Below, piece after piece: positions 10,881 through 23,026 of a DNA stretch of 64,000 nucleotides (positions are counted from its first letter, which is position 1; each line of letters begins with the position of its first letter). The position numbers and the translations under genes were made by a program. The stretch spans positions 37,504,310-37,568,309 of the forward strand of contig NC_065544.1 of the NCBI RefSeq assembly GCF_932294415.1, written 5' to 3'. This stretch comes from Quercus robur. Its lineage: Eukaryota; Streptophyta; Magnoliopsida; Fagales; Fagaceae. The notes under the pieces are model-generated. The model searched no databases and had not been told where the DNA came from. It saw nothing but the letters and a program-made list of their open reading frames with translations.

Positions 10881-11855
10881 AGTTCCACATATGTACTAGC
10901 AATCTTGATAGTGGTTACTCAAGACACATGACTAGAGACCACACTCTTTTCAAAGAATTTGAATCCAAGAAAGGTGGAAATGTCACCTTTGGTGATGGAA
11001 GCAAATCCCAGATAAAGGGAAAGGGAACCATCTCTTTACCAAGACTACCAGATATTGCAAATTTGCTGTATGTGGAAGGGCTAAGAGTGAATCTATTGAG
11101 CATTAGTTAGATTTGTAATCAAGACTTCATGGTGTTGTTCATAAAAAGGAAGTTTCTAATATTACATGAGTCAGGTAAGCATCTCATAAGTGAAATTTGC
11201 ACACTAGACAACTACTACGGTCTAGTTCTTGATGCTGAGGTTGTTTGTAACAACATTCGAATGCCAAATGAAGACTTATGGCACCATAGGATGGGGCATG
11301 CTAGCTACAAGCAACTATCAATTGTATCCAAGAATGATGTTGTTCTAGGAATGCCTAAACTCATTAAGGTAACAAATGTTGTGTGTGGACAATTTCAACT
11401 TGGAAAACAAACAAAAGCTCAACACCATGTTACCTTGACCACAGCCACAGTCAAACCTCTTGAACTTCTTAATGTTGATCTTATGGGCCCAACAAGAATG
11501 GAATCTCTTAGAGGAAAAAAGTACATCATAGTAGCGGTCAACGACTTTACTAGATTCACTTAGATCATTTTGCTGCGATCTAAGTCTAAAGCTCCTTATC
11601 ACATTAAGTCACTATGTAAAAGGGTGTAGAATGAAAAAGGATTAAAAGTTGATCAAATCTGAAGTGATCAAGGCAAAGAATTCGAAAACTCTCAATTGGA
11701 GTCTTTCTGCACTAGTGCTGACATAGCTTAAGAATTCTCAGCTCCTATCACTCCTTAACAAAATGGTGTTGTTGAGAGAAAGAATAGAGTAATTCAAGAA
11801 ATGGCCAGAGCTATTGTACACAACAAAGATATGGCAAAAGATCTGTGGGGAGAGG
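10881..11855 (+). pseudogene. Copia Pol pseudogene, part 1: protease end and integrase N-terminus
   Basis: The protease active-site region reads LDSGYSRHMTRDH (the usual Cys after DSG is Tyr). The integrase zinc-finger region follows, WHHRMGHASYKQL near 11280, then KPLELLNVDLMGPTRMES, and the end of the catalytic core (GVVERKN, about 11765) in a degraded reading. Stops at about 11108 and 11561 and shifts after 11564 make it non-functional. It is cut at 11855 by a solo LTR and resumes at 13283. Confidence 0.85.
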
Positions 11856-13277
11856 TGATAAGAATGCAAAATGTCATATTTTTCTCCCTTAATGTTTAGT
11901 CTTTTATATTTATTTGGTGCCTAAATATGATTTAGGATGCAAATGGAGGCGTTAAGTGCAAAATGTAGCTAATTGAGCGATTCTGGACAGCTTTGATATC
12001 GCTTCGTAATCAGGGCATAACTCTCTCATCCAAGCTCTGATTGAGATGATTCAAGATTCTATGGAACGCCAAGACAAAGCTCTACAACTTTCATGTTTTG
12101 AGTTTTGAGAGATACAGGCTTTATCAAGGTCGAAATCGGGCTTGAAGTTGCTGCACCTGCACTGCTGACGTTCTGGAATGTTCCTTTGCCTGAAATTCTA
12201 ATACGCGTATCTAATGTGGTTTATTTTTGGAAGCCTCCAGATCTGATGCACAAAATTTCCAGCTGAAAAACACCACTTTCCTAGTTATATTAGGACTTTG
12301 TTTTATTTTTAATATTTTTCCTTAATTAGTAAGATTTGGATATTATTATTGAGAATATTTTTAGGAGATTTTGTAGGCTTGGGAAATGGGGAATTAAAGT
12401 GTAAAAGGGGGAGGAGAAATCAGAATTGGACACACAAAAACGCCTCTCTCTGCCCTCTTCTCTAATTTTTTCCTTTGAGTTTTCATCATGGCCTTGTGTG
12501 GCTAAACTTTTATACTTGGTCAAAGGAAACTAAAGCCTCGGAATCAATAAAACTGTGAGATCTAATTTGTTTTTATTGTTCGATTTATGCTTTGAATATC
12601 GGATGCTCTTTTGTGCCTATTTTCATGATTATCTCGTTTAATTACTAGGAGGCCTACTAGTTTATTATTCGTTGTAATCTACTGCTAGGTTAGATATCAA
12701 ATCCGTAATTGTTTGATCTCTCTAACTTGTGAAGCAACCAAGATTTAATGATTTGCTACATCAGAAATTATTAGATCTTAGGAAGAATGCTCGACTAAAT
12801 TAAATGCAACCGCTTGTGTTTGTGTTGTTTAGTTTCATCGATCTCTCTAATTCTTAAGGCTGCTACTAGATTAAACCTTTAGCGCTTGTCTTGGGTTGTT
12901 TAGTAGTTAGGGTTTATTAGATCACTTGTTTTCTAATTAACTACGACTAAGGAGAGATAGGAAAATAGTTCCAACGATGAATATTCAAAGTGTGAATTGA
13001 TATATACTTGCATCGATGATTAGTTGTAAAATTCCAATGGTGGATAATGACTTGGACCAAGGTTTGTTCTCTTGATTGATTTCAATACTTTAATTTGAAT
13101 TGTTCCTTAATTGTTTTTCTTAAAATTGTTTTCATTATACTCAAACCCCCCCCCCTCCTTGTTCACGTAGCATAAAACTGGGCTAGATACTCTCTGTGGG
13201 AACAATCCTTACTCGCACTACTGCATATATTTTTAGGAATATAGGTTTTATATTTAGTTGCCTATGACAACACACCA
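11856..13277. mobile_element. Solo LTR (family unclear, perhaps Ty3/gypsy) inside copia integrase
   Basis: Begins TGATAAGAATGC, ends ACAACACACCA (1422 bp), with a perfect duplication AGAGG at 11851-11855 and 13278-13282. Removing it restores continuity of the integrase reading. It contains AATAAA near 12548, a C-run near 13147 and a GTGGGAACAATCC segment typical of some gypsy LTR ends. No coding content. Confidence 0.85.
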
Positions 13278-13282
13278 AGAGG

Positions 13283-14894
13283 CAATTAACACTGCATGTC
13301 ACATTGTGAACCAAGTGTACTTTAGACCAAGGATAAAGAAGACTCCCTATGAACTATGGAAAGGAAGAAAACCATATGTGAAATACTTCATAATATTTGG
13401 TAGTACTTGTTTCATTCTAAAGGATAGAAAGAATGTGGGAAAGTTTGACACTCGAAGTGATGAGGGAATCTTTCTTTGGTACTCCTCCACCAACAAAGCT
13501 TACAGGGTGTTGAACAAAAGGAACAAAAAGGTCATGGAAATTGTCAATGTTGTGATTGATGAAGCATTAACTTCAAAGTCTTCAAAAGCTGTTGAGAAAA
13601 TACCAAAGTCAGTTCTCCCCTCACCTTTAGAGACTGATCAAGAAGTAGGTGATCAAGATTCTTCTACTCCTGCCTCACCTAATGCTGTTCAAGTCCCAGA
13701 AGACTCTGCTACATCTCCTCAGCCTGAAGATCACTTGGAAAGAGAACCTACATCCAGAATCAAACTAAATCATCCTCCAGAAATGATCATGGGAAACATG
13801 AATGAACTAACCTTGAAAGAGCGTACAATTGATAAATATGTGGCTAACTTTGTTTCTTATTCATGTTATTTGTCTCAGGTAGAACCTACCAAGGTTGAAG
13901 ATGCTCTTCAAGATGAAAGCTAGGTTGAAGCCATGCATGATGAACTTCATCAATTTCAAAGGAATGATGCCTGGACATTGGTACCTAGATCGGAGGGAGT
14001 GAACATCATTGGGACAAAATGGATATTCCGCAACAAGACTGATGAGGAAGGAAATTTCATTCGCAACAAAGTTAGATTTGTGGCCCAAGGATACACTCAA
14101 GTAAAAGGAGTGGACTTTAATGAAACTTTTGCTCCTATTGCTCACATTGAATCCATAAGAGTCGTACTTGCATTGGCATATCACTTGAAGTTCAAGTTAT
14201 ATCAAATGGATGTGAAGAGTGTCTTTCTGAATGGTTTTCTCAAAAAGGAAGTCTATGCAACTCAGCCCAAAAGGTTCATTGACCCACACTTTCCAGATCA
14301 CATGCTTTACCTTAATAAGGCACTTTATAGGTTAAAACAAGCACCGAGAGCATGGTATGATCGTCTCACTGAATACTTGGTGTCAAATGACTTCATAAGA
14401 GGACAAGCTGATCGAACATTGTTCATCTAGAAAGTTGATGGAGAACTAGTCGTAGCTCAAGTTTATGTAGATGACATCATCTTTGGATCTACAAAAGATG
14501 ACTTAGCTCACTCCTACTCAAGCATGATGCAAAATGAATTCGAGATGAGCATGATTGGAGAATTGAACTACTTCCTTGGATTGCAGATTCATCAAAGTGA
14601 CTCAAGTACTTTCATCACTCAATTTAAATATGCTAAAAATCTAGTGAATAAATTTGGTTTAGAATCTGCTAGCTCTGTTAGAACACCTATAAGTCCAAAT
14701 ATTAAACTCACTGTTGACTTATTAAGAAAGAGTGTTGATCATTTTTTGTATAGAAGCATGATAGATAGTCCCCTTTATCTTACTACTAGTAGGCCTGACA
14801 TTAGCTACAGTGTGGGAGTGTGTGCTAGATATCAAGCTAATCCTAAAGAATCTCACATCATTGCGGTAAAACGTATTATCAAATATGTTAAGAC
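13283..14894 (+). pseudogene. Copia Pol pseudogene, part 2: integrase C-terminus and reverse transcriptase
   Basis: One frame runs through [24 protein letters not shown], a serine/proline linker, the RT core (GTKWIFRNKTDEEG, FAPIAHIESIR, LYQMDVKSVFLNG), the catalytic YVDDIIFG near 14464, and [20 protein letters not shown] stops at 13921-13923 and 14428-14430 disable it. It is clearly related to the pol at 1-2160 but more decayed. A hAT-like insertion at 14895 ends this segment. Confidence 0.9.
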
Positions 14895-15565
14895 TAGGAA
14901 TGGCAATGGGCCGGGTTCTTTCATACTCGAGCCCGACCCATTTATTAAACGGATTTTTTTCTTAACCCCAAACCTGGCCCGTCAGACACCCACGGGCCTC
15001 GCCAGCCATGCCACAATTTAGGCCCAAACCGTGGCCCAATCCAAAAAAAAAAAAATTACCTGAAGCCTATACAATGGCCCAATCATTAAAAAAAATGTTT
15101 GCCCAGATTCATTATTTTTGAAAATGTGTTTGCTAGATTCTTTATTTTTGAGAATGTGTTTGCCCAGATTCAAGGCTTAAATCTAGGCAAACATAATTTT
15201 TTTTTTTTTTTTTTTTTTTAGCAGGATTATACTTAGGTAGAGAAAATCAAAGAATGAAATACCCACATATAGAAATTGTTGAAAAATAATAAATATTTGA
15301 GGATTGGCAAAGAAAATCAAAGAATGAAATTGAAAATTTGAAAAATAAAAAGACACACCAAGAAATTATGGATGAATAATGACCAAAGATTTATGATTTT
15401 CCCATTCAAAATCACAACCACAAACACAAATTCAGATTTATGATTTTCCCATTCAAAATCACAAACACAAACACAAACACAAAATTTTCAGATTTATTAT
15501 TTTCCCTTTCAAAATCACAAACACAAACACAAACAACTCACATGATTGAGACGAAATGAACCCAG

Positions 15566-15630
<65 letters not shown>

Positions 15631-16365
15631 ATAGAGAACGAGGTGGTCCTAAAACTTTTATGGGAATGAATGACTCAATCAAGGAATTCAATGTATGCGA
15701 AACTTCCAAAGATGGACATGAGAGATGACGAGAGAAGCTAGAACCAATTCAGGCCATTGCACATGTATATTGCTATTGCACATATAATAATAAAAATAAA
15801 AATAAAAAACATTTTTGGAGGCTAAATTAGTAAGATACAGCAGGTACAAGCCATCTAAATTAAACAAAGGACATTGACAAATACAGTGGTTGTCACGCTT
15901 TTAGAGTTCAATTAACCGAAAAAGGAAAAAGAAAACACAAACCCACATGGAGAATGGGGGTAAAATTGGAAAAAAAATTGCTCTTCCAATCACATATGGT
16001 AGAACCATTCGTAGCAAAATTCAGAGACAAAAAAGGGAGGGTCTTTGAGGCTTTGAGGTCATCTGTGGGTTGTGACCAAGGTCTCAAGGTGGGGGGGGGG
16101 GGGTGGCAGGCATAAGGCTGAAATGAGTGAGTGAGAATAAGAGAGGTTAGGGTTAGGTTATAAGTTATAAGTTATAAGTTATATATATATATAGGTTTTT
16201 TTGTAATTTTATTTTTATTCTAAGCACGTTGGGTCTGGGTTTGGGCCAGGTTTTTAGTAAAACCCAGACCTGCTCAGTTTTTTTTTTAACCTAAACCCGA
16301 CCCTATTCTTTATCGAGTCAGGCCGGGCCGGGTAATCACGAGTCATACAGAAATTGCCATCCCTA
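14895..16365. mobile_element. Non-autonomous hAT-like transposon
   Basis: The termini TAGGAATGGCAAT and ATTGCCATCCCTA are inverted repeats with one mismatch, and a perfect 8-bp duplication GTTAAGAC flanks it (14887-14894 and 16366-16373), diagnostic of hAT. Subterminal GGGCCGGG motifs occur at both ends. There is no transposase. The interior has a run of about 63 A (15566-15628), a G-run near 16090 and TTATAAG repeats. Excision would rejoin the copia RNase H frame. Confidence 0.92.
15566..15628. repeat. Poly(A) tract of about 63 bases inside the hAT-like element
   Basis: Uninterrupted A run. The long Lys and Phe homopolymer readings across it are artefacts. Confidence 0.95.
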
Positions 16366-16373
16366 GTTAAGAC

Positions 16374-16808
16374 CACTAGTAACTTTGGAGTGTGGTATGA
16401 TAAAGATACTAATGATGTCTTAGCTGGATATTCTAATGCGAACTGGGCTGAGAATGTTGATGACCAAAAAAGTACTTCTAGTGGGTGTTTTTACATAGGT
16501 AATAACATTGTCTCCTGGATGAGCAAGAAATAGAACTCAATTTCTCTCTCCACTGCTGAGGCTGAATACATTGCTGCTGGTAGCTTTTACTCCCAACTTC
16601 TTTGGATGCAAAAACTCCTTCTTGATTATGGTAGTTGTCAAAAGCATCTTACTATCGATTGTGACAATATCAATGCCATCAACATCTCTAAAAATCCTAC
16701 TCAACATTCTCAAACCAAACACACTGAGATCTGACATCACTTCATGCATATCCATTGGTCGACACTTTGAATTTTTGTGCCAAAACATTGGTGTTATATC
16801 AATTGACT
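16374..16808 (+). pseudogene. Copia Pol pseudogene, part 3: RNase H
   Basis: Continues from 14894 after the hAT-like insert: FGVWYDKDTNDVLAGYSNANWAE, STSSGCFYIGNNIVSWMSKK, a stop, then [13 protein letters not shown] and CDNINAINISKNPTQHSQTKHTEI, with a further stop and a deletion before the end near 16808. It is homologous to 1640-2157. The active-site Asp in the SDADWAG motif is replaced (SNANWAE). Confidence 0.88.
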
Positions 16809-17856
16809 GATCTCTCTCTCTCTCTCCTCTTCTTCATGCATATGCATCTAGTTTGATGCTTTGGTTGTTTGTTTGTTTGTTTTTGCTTTGTTTTAAGTTT
16901 TTTTAATAAAAAAATAAAAAATAAATAAAAATACAGAAAAATACAAAAACAATGTGTGTATACTGGTACTTGTGTACCTTAGATGGCCTTTGAAACAAAG
17001 TTTCCCAACTTTGTATCTCTTGTAGCTTAGATGAGCATTTTCATGCACAACTATGTAATGTGAGCTTTGTGGCTCTTTTATGTGATTTGTATGATTTGGT
17101 TGATCTCTTATCTTTCATATCTTAAATCACTCTTTTTAACGGATAGGACTAGAAAATCCTAAGAGAAAGGCATAAATAACCATTTCACCACTAAAACTCG
17201 TCAATCATAAGACATCTGTGTGCAATTCATAAAAGCCATGCTCGGTAAGGTGTAGCACTTGCATGGCAAAATAAGGATGTTCAAGCTTACATAATTGGAT
17301 ACTTTCTTTTTTCTCTTATATGCCCATACATGATATGCTTAAAAGAAAATATATATATATATATATATGTAAAAAATATGAAAACCAAAAAGAATCAAAA
17401 TGCTTTTAATATGGTTGCAAGCGTGTTTCTAAGAGATGTGGGAGTTATATGATGTACCTCGAAGATTATAGTCCCTATCAAATAGTTATGATTGTGTGTG
17501 AATGTATTTGATCATTCTATATCATTATTGTCATATGATGAGACGCTTATGCTTTCTTGCAAAAGTTTCACACACAACACGCGTACTTTTTGCTACTCTT
17601 GATACTATTGTACAGGTACAATGTGATTTGGCCATCACAAGAAATACATGTGATAGTATATGCTCTCTAAACTGTCTAAACTTGTTTTGAAATAAAATTT
17701 GGTTAAACTTGTTTAGTGTGTTTTGATCTAGGAATGCTTTGCATCTAGAGTTGAGGTTGTGTTTTTATGCTTAATATGCTCTTTGAGTGCTTGCTTTGAT
17801 GGTTATCTTGTTTGCATTCATCTTGTGTTCTTTCTCCTCCTTGAAAACTCTTCTTT

Positions 17857-18142
17857 AGGCCTCTCGACAGATACCTCAATAACTCCTCGATACCTACTCG
17901 ACACCTCCTCGATACAAGCCTCTTCTATCGAGATTTCTAGGTTTCTTCTCGATACCTCTAGATAGATAGCCCGATCCATCAAGTCAAATTCTTTGAAGTC
18001 TCTGTCTACTTAATAGATTTTCAATACCTTCCTCGATCTATCGAGACTTTTTTCCGTCAATAGCTCTTAATCTATCTAAATTTTATTCTTGATAGCAGCT
18101 TGATACCTTCTCAATCTATCGAGCTGCATTTCTCTATATATA
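17857..18142 (+). promoter_or_regulatory. TCGATA/TATCGAG motif cluster followed by a TATA box: candidate internal promoter
   Basis: About eight CTCGA(T/C)A or ATCGAG motifs occur in 270 bp (including CTCGATCTATCGAG near 18033), followed directly by CTATATATACC at 18134-18143. The same motifs occur in the U3 of this LTR family (for example near 9890, 21605-21690, 30535-30610). This suggests that a promoter module of LTR type drives the downstream ORF. Confidence 0.5.
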
Positions 18143-18278
18143 CCTGAGGTCCGATCCATTTCTTCTCTATCTCAAATATCTCGATATCTCTCTCTTCTCT
18201 CTCAACCCTAACCCTTTCTTTTCAAGAAAAATCCTCTTCCCTCTTCATTTTCGGCCTACTCCAAGCTTTGATTTTTTG

Positions 18279-18630
18279 GTAAGTCTCTCTAATCTCTCTT
18301 TTTCTTCATCTTTCATGCATTCATGCATTTTTGTGACCTAGGTTTTAGTTTTGGGAAATTTTTGGGGTTTATATGATTGTGTCAAAAATTTTGGGTTAGG
18401 TTCTGTTAAAATGATCTCACATGCTCATGCATTGCATTCCATGTTCATTATAACAATGTTTCATGCATTCTAGGATTGTGTGACTAATTATACCTTGTGA
18501 GTGCTGTTAGGTTGGATTAGGTTTCCACCCATGATGCAATTTTCATTAACACGTAACATGTTCATGCATTGCACATGTCTTTTTCTTTCTTCTTTCCTAT
18601 GCCTTACCTTCTGTTGTGATTCTATGTCTT

Positions 18631-18711
<81 letters not shown>

Positions 18712-18721
18712 TCTCGTTTAG
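18279..18721 (+). other. Probable leader intron before the older accessory ORF
   Basis: A strong donor TTTTTTG|GTAAGT at 18278/18279 and an acceptor (CT)n...GTTTAG at 18721 bound 443 bp. The polypyrimidine tract is the expanded CT microsatellite. The ATG is 10 nt after the acceptor. Inferred, not proven. Confidence 0.5.
18634..18715. repeat. (CT)n microsatellite
   Basis: About 80 bp of CT repeat with one A interruption, likely an expanded polypyrimidine tract of the proposed intron. Confidence 0.95.
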
Positions 18722-18731
18722 TCTCCTTATC

Positions 18732-19835
18732 ATGGCACCTAAGAAGTCTATTCCATGTAAAAACCTTATTCATCGTGGTTCTTCTTCTTTTTCTTCCTCT
18801 GATTTCGTTCGGTTCCATGATGAGAAGGCATGAGATGAACTTCCCAGAAACACTCCTCTACCCGATGCGTTTAGCTCTCAGGGATGGGCTTCTCTTTATG
18901 AGAAACCCTCAAGGTGTCCTGACATGTTCATACAGGAGTTCTACTCTAACATGCACGCCATTGATACATCTATACCTTGGTTTACTACGATATTCCATGG
19001 TACACATATCATAGTTATCCCGGAGCTCATTTTCGAGGTACTACATGTCCCTAGGGTGGATCGTCCAGATTACCCTAGTCATCGTCGTCTTTCTTCCATC
19101 TCTAGAGACGAATTGACCTCACTCTTCTATGAGAAGGCCATGTTGTGGGGAGGTATCCTAAATTTCTCCACAACTGAATTTTCTAAGGATTTATGGATCC
19201 TTAATCTAGTGATGACATTTGTACTCACTCCACGGTCTCACTAAAACACTATCATCGAGCCTCGTGCTCATTTCCTTCTTTCTCTCTTGGAAGGTCTTTC
19301 TATAAACTTTCCATCACACATGATAGCATCTATTATAGATTGCTATCGAGACACTACCACACATGATAAGCTCATTTTTCCTTTGGCTATCATGCACATC
19401 CTCACACACTTGCACGTCACCATTCCTCCTTCTCCCCTATTCCTCGTCATAGGTGCCATTAGCAAGGATTCTATTCAGAGGAGTGCAGCGCAGCTTGCTG
19501 CGAAGTGGCCTCGTGTGGAGCCTACGAATGCAACCCCTACAGCCCCTTCCGTTCGACCCTCTTCTTGATCTAGGGCAATTGTCTCCCTTGCTGACATCGT
19601 GGAGCAGCTTCAGCACATGCGTGCTGATTTTGGTAGTTGTCTTGACCATCTATCCAATGAGATGTGTCAGATGAACACCAAAATCAGTCGCATCACTCGC
19701 CGCCAGTCTCGCCCTGGTGGTTTTGCATCCTCACTTTCACCCGAGCCAGCTAAGTCTTCTTCGGATGGTGGAGATGATGATGGTGATGATGCATCTTGCT
19801 CCAAAACTGATGATGAGATGAATGCCTCTCAGTGA
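18732..19835 (+). pseudogene. Accessory ORF of the older copia element, disabled by three stops
   Basis: Starts MAPKKSIPCKN at 18732 and stays in a single frame to 19835, with stops at 18831-18833, 19242-19244 and 19566-19568 and no frameshift. Similarity to the intact ORF 4136-5230 is visible around FIQEFYSNMHAID (compare LVKEFYANAIVEG), IPELIFEVLHVPRV and the LVMTFVLTP region. The C-terminus (about 19590-19720) is again predicted to be a helical coiled coil, followed by an acidic tail. Function unknown. Confidence 0.75.
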
Positions 19836-19884
19836 TTTACCCTTTGTCACTCGTGATAAAAAGGGAAAGTAGTTTTGTAGATGA

Positions 19885-20958
19885 GAGCACTCACAGCAAT
19901 GGTGCTATATAGGTATAATGGTATTTTTTAGCTCTCAAACACCAAAAACCATTATGCAGTAGTGGAGCTAAATCTAAAATTTAGACCCTCAGCTACAGTG
20001 CACATCTATCTTTAGATGTGCACTGTAGCTCAAAGCTAAAAAAAAATATATTTTTTATTACACTTCTCTCTCCTCTCTCATTAAAATAATCCTTTCATTT
20101 TCTCTCTCTCTCTCTCTCTCTCTCTCCGGCTTCTCTTCTTTCTTCTTTCTTCCTCAATTTTTTTTTTCTCTCTAGCTCGCCGGCCTCCCTCATCTCCCTC
20201 ATCCCTCAGCTCGCCGGCCAGCTCCCTCACCGCCGACCTATTCCGCCGACCCAGCTCGCCGACCCACTCCAAGCGCCATTGCCGATCTCCCTAAGCCCCA
20301 TCGCCTAGTCCGTGCCCCTCCGCTGGCCTCAACGTCACCGGCCCAAGCCCCAAGCCGCCGATCCACGCCTCCGCCCAGTCCTCCGATCAGACCCACGCCA
20401 TCTCTCTATTCTCTTTGCTGTGATTGAGTTTGTTTGTTTTTTTTTTTAATGTATTTTCATATGGGTTTGGTGGTTGTGGTGGTGATGGTTGATTTTGGCT
20501 ATGGTAGTGGTGGTGGATGATTTTGACAGTGGGTTTGTGGATTTTGGTTGTGGTGACCGGTGGCGATGGGGTTGTGATTGTGATTGTGATTGTGGTTGTG
20601 GTGTTTTTTTTTTTTTTTTTTTTTCTCTATGTTATGTTGTGGTTGCCAAAGTAGAGTGGTGGTTGTGGCCGGTGGTGGTGGTGGTGGTGGCTGTGGCTGT
20701 GGCTGTGGCTGTGGCTGATGGTAGAGGTTATTGGTGCTGTGTATGTATTTTTTGATTAGTGGGATATATTATTTTATTGTAGTGGTTATATTATTTTATT
20801 GTGATATTTATATTATTTTATTGTGATGTTTATATTATTTTATTGTGTTGAAAACTAAAATAGATTTACGGCTGTAGCATGTGTGTAGGTAAAATAGATA
20901 AAGTAACTTTTATTGGTACTAAATAGCTAAAATTATAAATCCACTGCTGTGGATGCTC
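19885..20958. mobile_element. Non-autonomous DNA transposon (PIF/Harbinger-like?) with a GC-rich interior
   Basis: Imperfect terminal inverted repeats: GAGCACTCACAGCAATGG on the left and GAGCATCCACAGCAGTGG (reverse complement of the right end). A 3-bp TGA flanks both sides (19882-19884, 20959-20961). Near the left end a hairpin with 17-bp arms (19991-20030) contains ACAGTGCACATCT. The middle has a CT repeat, a CG-rich segment (about 20170-20400) unlike its surroundings, and GTG/TGGCTG repeats. No transposase. The superfamily is uncertain because the duplication is short. Confidence 0.65.
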
Positions 20959-20961
20959 TGA

Positions 20962-21025
20962 GAGTAGTCTTTTTGTTAAGGGAAGAGCTAGCATAAGATA
21001 TACTAGATAGGGGTGGTGAGGTTTT

Positions 21026-21060
<35 letters not shown>

Positions 21061-21431
21061 TCATTACATGTATAATGGTCTTGTGACCACTTTTGTTACA
21101 TACATTGTATTCTTTGTATATATATGAGATGATGTATGTTTTCTTCACCTTTGACTTACATGTGTTGTTTCTTTTCTCTCTTTATACACATGTTCCTTCT
21201 TATATACAACTTGTCTATGTTTCACACTTGATGCCTTGATGAATCTTGTTTAACTGTTTCAGATAAGATAGGTTACAAGTCTATCATGCTATGATCTCTC
21301 TTTTTGCAAAGTTTTCAAGAGTTCGTTATAAGGTTAGACTTATGTACTTTTGTAAATTACGAGATAGTTGTGTTAGACTTCTCTCATAATTGTTGTTTGA
21401 GGTTTTGTCACAGATTACCAAAGGGAGAGAT
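20962..21431 (+). other. 3' untranslated region and polypurine tract of the older copia element
   Basis: Degenerate purine tracts (near 20979 and AAAGGGAGAGA at 21420-21430) and a T-run near 21028-21059. The last tract adjoins the LTR. Confidence 0.7.
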
Positions 21432-22328
21432 TGTTAGGGTCATATTTTATTATAATTGGTTAATCTTTTGACAAAATGCACTTTACTTGTAATTGGGTAG
21501 ATCTAAGATGGGATTAGTACTTTAAGAAACATGTTATTCAAGACAAATATTAAAGACATAAAGATTGGTCTAAGAAACAAATGAAGAAAAGCTGTTCATT
21601 AAGTCTCGACAGATAGATCAACAGAAGCCTACTATCAAGACTTAATATGAAGCTCGATAAATAGCTTGACAGCAGCTCGATCTATAGATAATTACGATTT
21701 TAGAATTTCTAGATCTAAAATTTGACCTAGACTTTTGTATTTGTAAGGCTTACTTTAAGAGTCGTCGCACACGAATACAGAGACCAAAAGACTTATTTTC
21801 TCTGTGTGATGCTATTGCGTTTGTGTGCCATAGGGTTTTGTAACCAAGTGTTTCTTGATCTTCTTATTTGATGAAATGAAGAACTTTGCAGCCAACATCT
21901 GTTCAAGTTACTGGAGTTAGTCATGTACTGGGATTTGTACAAAGGGTTAGTCACAAATTAAAGATTTGTGCATCAAAGAAAAGAAGACTACTACAAGATC
22001 AAGTCCAATTGGATATTGAAGCAAAGGTTCAATTGTAGGTTGGTATTTCGAGATAGGTTAGGGTAGTTGGTAAGATTTCTTATACTTGTAGCCACTTGAT
22101 TGTTAATTAGTGAATTCTTAGGAGTAGTGACCTTAAAATTATCTAGTAGGGTTTTTTCCTTGTAAGGTTTTTCCCATTTGTCAACAAATCACCGTGTCTA
22201 ATTTATTTTCCGTTGCACTTAGTATTTTTGGTGATTTGTTGGTGTCTTCACGATTTGCATGCAATTAAGCCTAATTAATCAACTTGGGTAATTGAATTAA
22301 TTAATTGGGGTCAAGTTTTCTTAACCCA
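21432..22328 (+). mobile_element. 3' LTR of the older plus-strand copia element
   Basis: Begins TGTTAGGGTCATATTTTATT after the polypurine tract. It is alignable with the LTRs at 8892-10880, 9103-10116 and 29656-30787 through the shared block CTTTACTTGTAATTGGGTAG. The last part diverges from the family, so the end (CA at 22328) is approximate. Confidence 0.75.
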
Positions 22329-23026
22329 ATAGCTTTTTTTTTCCCCTTTGATTTTTGTCTTTTTCTATTATACCCACGACCCATCTGTTTTGGTTTTTTC
22401 CTTTCATTCTTTTTTTGGTTTTCTTCTTTAGCATTTTTTTCTTTTTCTGTACTTCTCATTTGTGTTTTTTTTTTTTTTTTTTTCCTTTTTTAAATATTGA
22501 AGTATACATACACAATTTTTTAATTTAGAAAAAATGTGTTATTTTTTTATTTATTTAATAGGGACATAATTATAATTTTATGCCAACTTTATTTTTCTTC
22601 TCAACCAAACAATGAGTTTTCCATCCCTCCACTTTTTCATACTCTCACGTATTAATTCTCCTACTTTTCTATCCCTTTCTCATTTTCCATCCTCACACTT
22701 TTTCACTCTCCAACCAAATGGACCTCAATTGAAGTCAAGTTCTTATCTTAAGACATTAATTACAAAATTAAATGCAATTATTAGGTTCTCTTTAAGGGTT
22801 ATAGGAATGGATAGAAGACTTAATTTATTTGATAATTCACATATTCTGCATAGCACAAGCGATTTGCCTAGTTGATCACCAATTCTTGGGACAATGTCTT
22901 AATAGGTATTGAAGAACAATTAAGCAAATAAGAGTAACACATCTCACCGACAAAGATAAATATTTTGTTTTACGACAAAAGAAGATTGGCAATTTTTTTT
23001 TTTTTTTTTTTTTTTTTGCATCAAGG
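22329..23026. other. Intergenic AT-rich DNA, 3' side of UGT-A
   Basis: T-rich runs (for example 22466-22484 and 22990-23017) and a CT-rich segment near 22600-22730 that looks like a MITE fragment. No gene seen. Confidence 0.6.

Larger units (their letters stand above)
16809..18731 (+). other. Pol-accessory ORF interval of the older copia element, with motif cluster, TATA box and likely leader intron
   Basis: Non-coding. It holds an (AT)n near 17350-17370, a cluster of CTCGATA/TATCGAG motifs (17857-18130), a TATATATA box (18135-18142), a short leader and a probable intron 18279-18721. This is the counterpart of 2161-4135 in the younger element. Confidence 0.65.

Noticed and set aside
15515..15728. 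Poly-Lys / poly-Phe ORFs
   Set aside because: Translation of a poly(A) run inside a hAT-like element.
18501..18833. ORFs of Ser-Leu or Arg-Glu repeats
   Set aside because: (CT)n microsatellite translation, apart from the short true start of the accessory pseudogene at 18732.
20489..20755. Val/Gly/Cys-rich ORF
   Set aside because: Low-complexity GTG repeats in a non-autonomous transposon.
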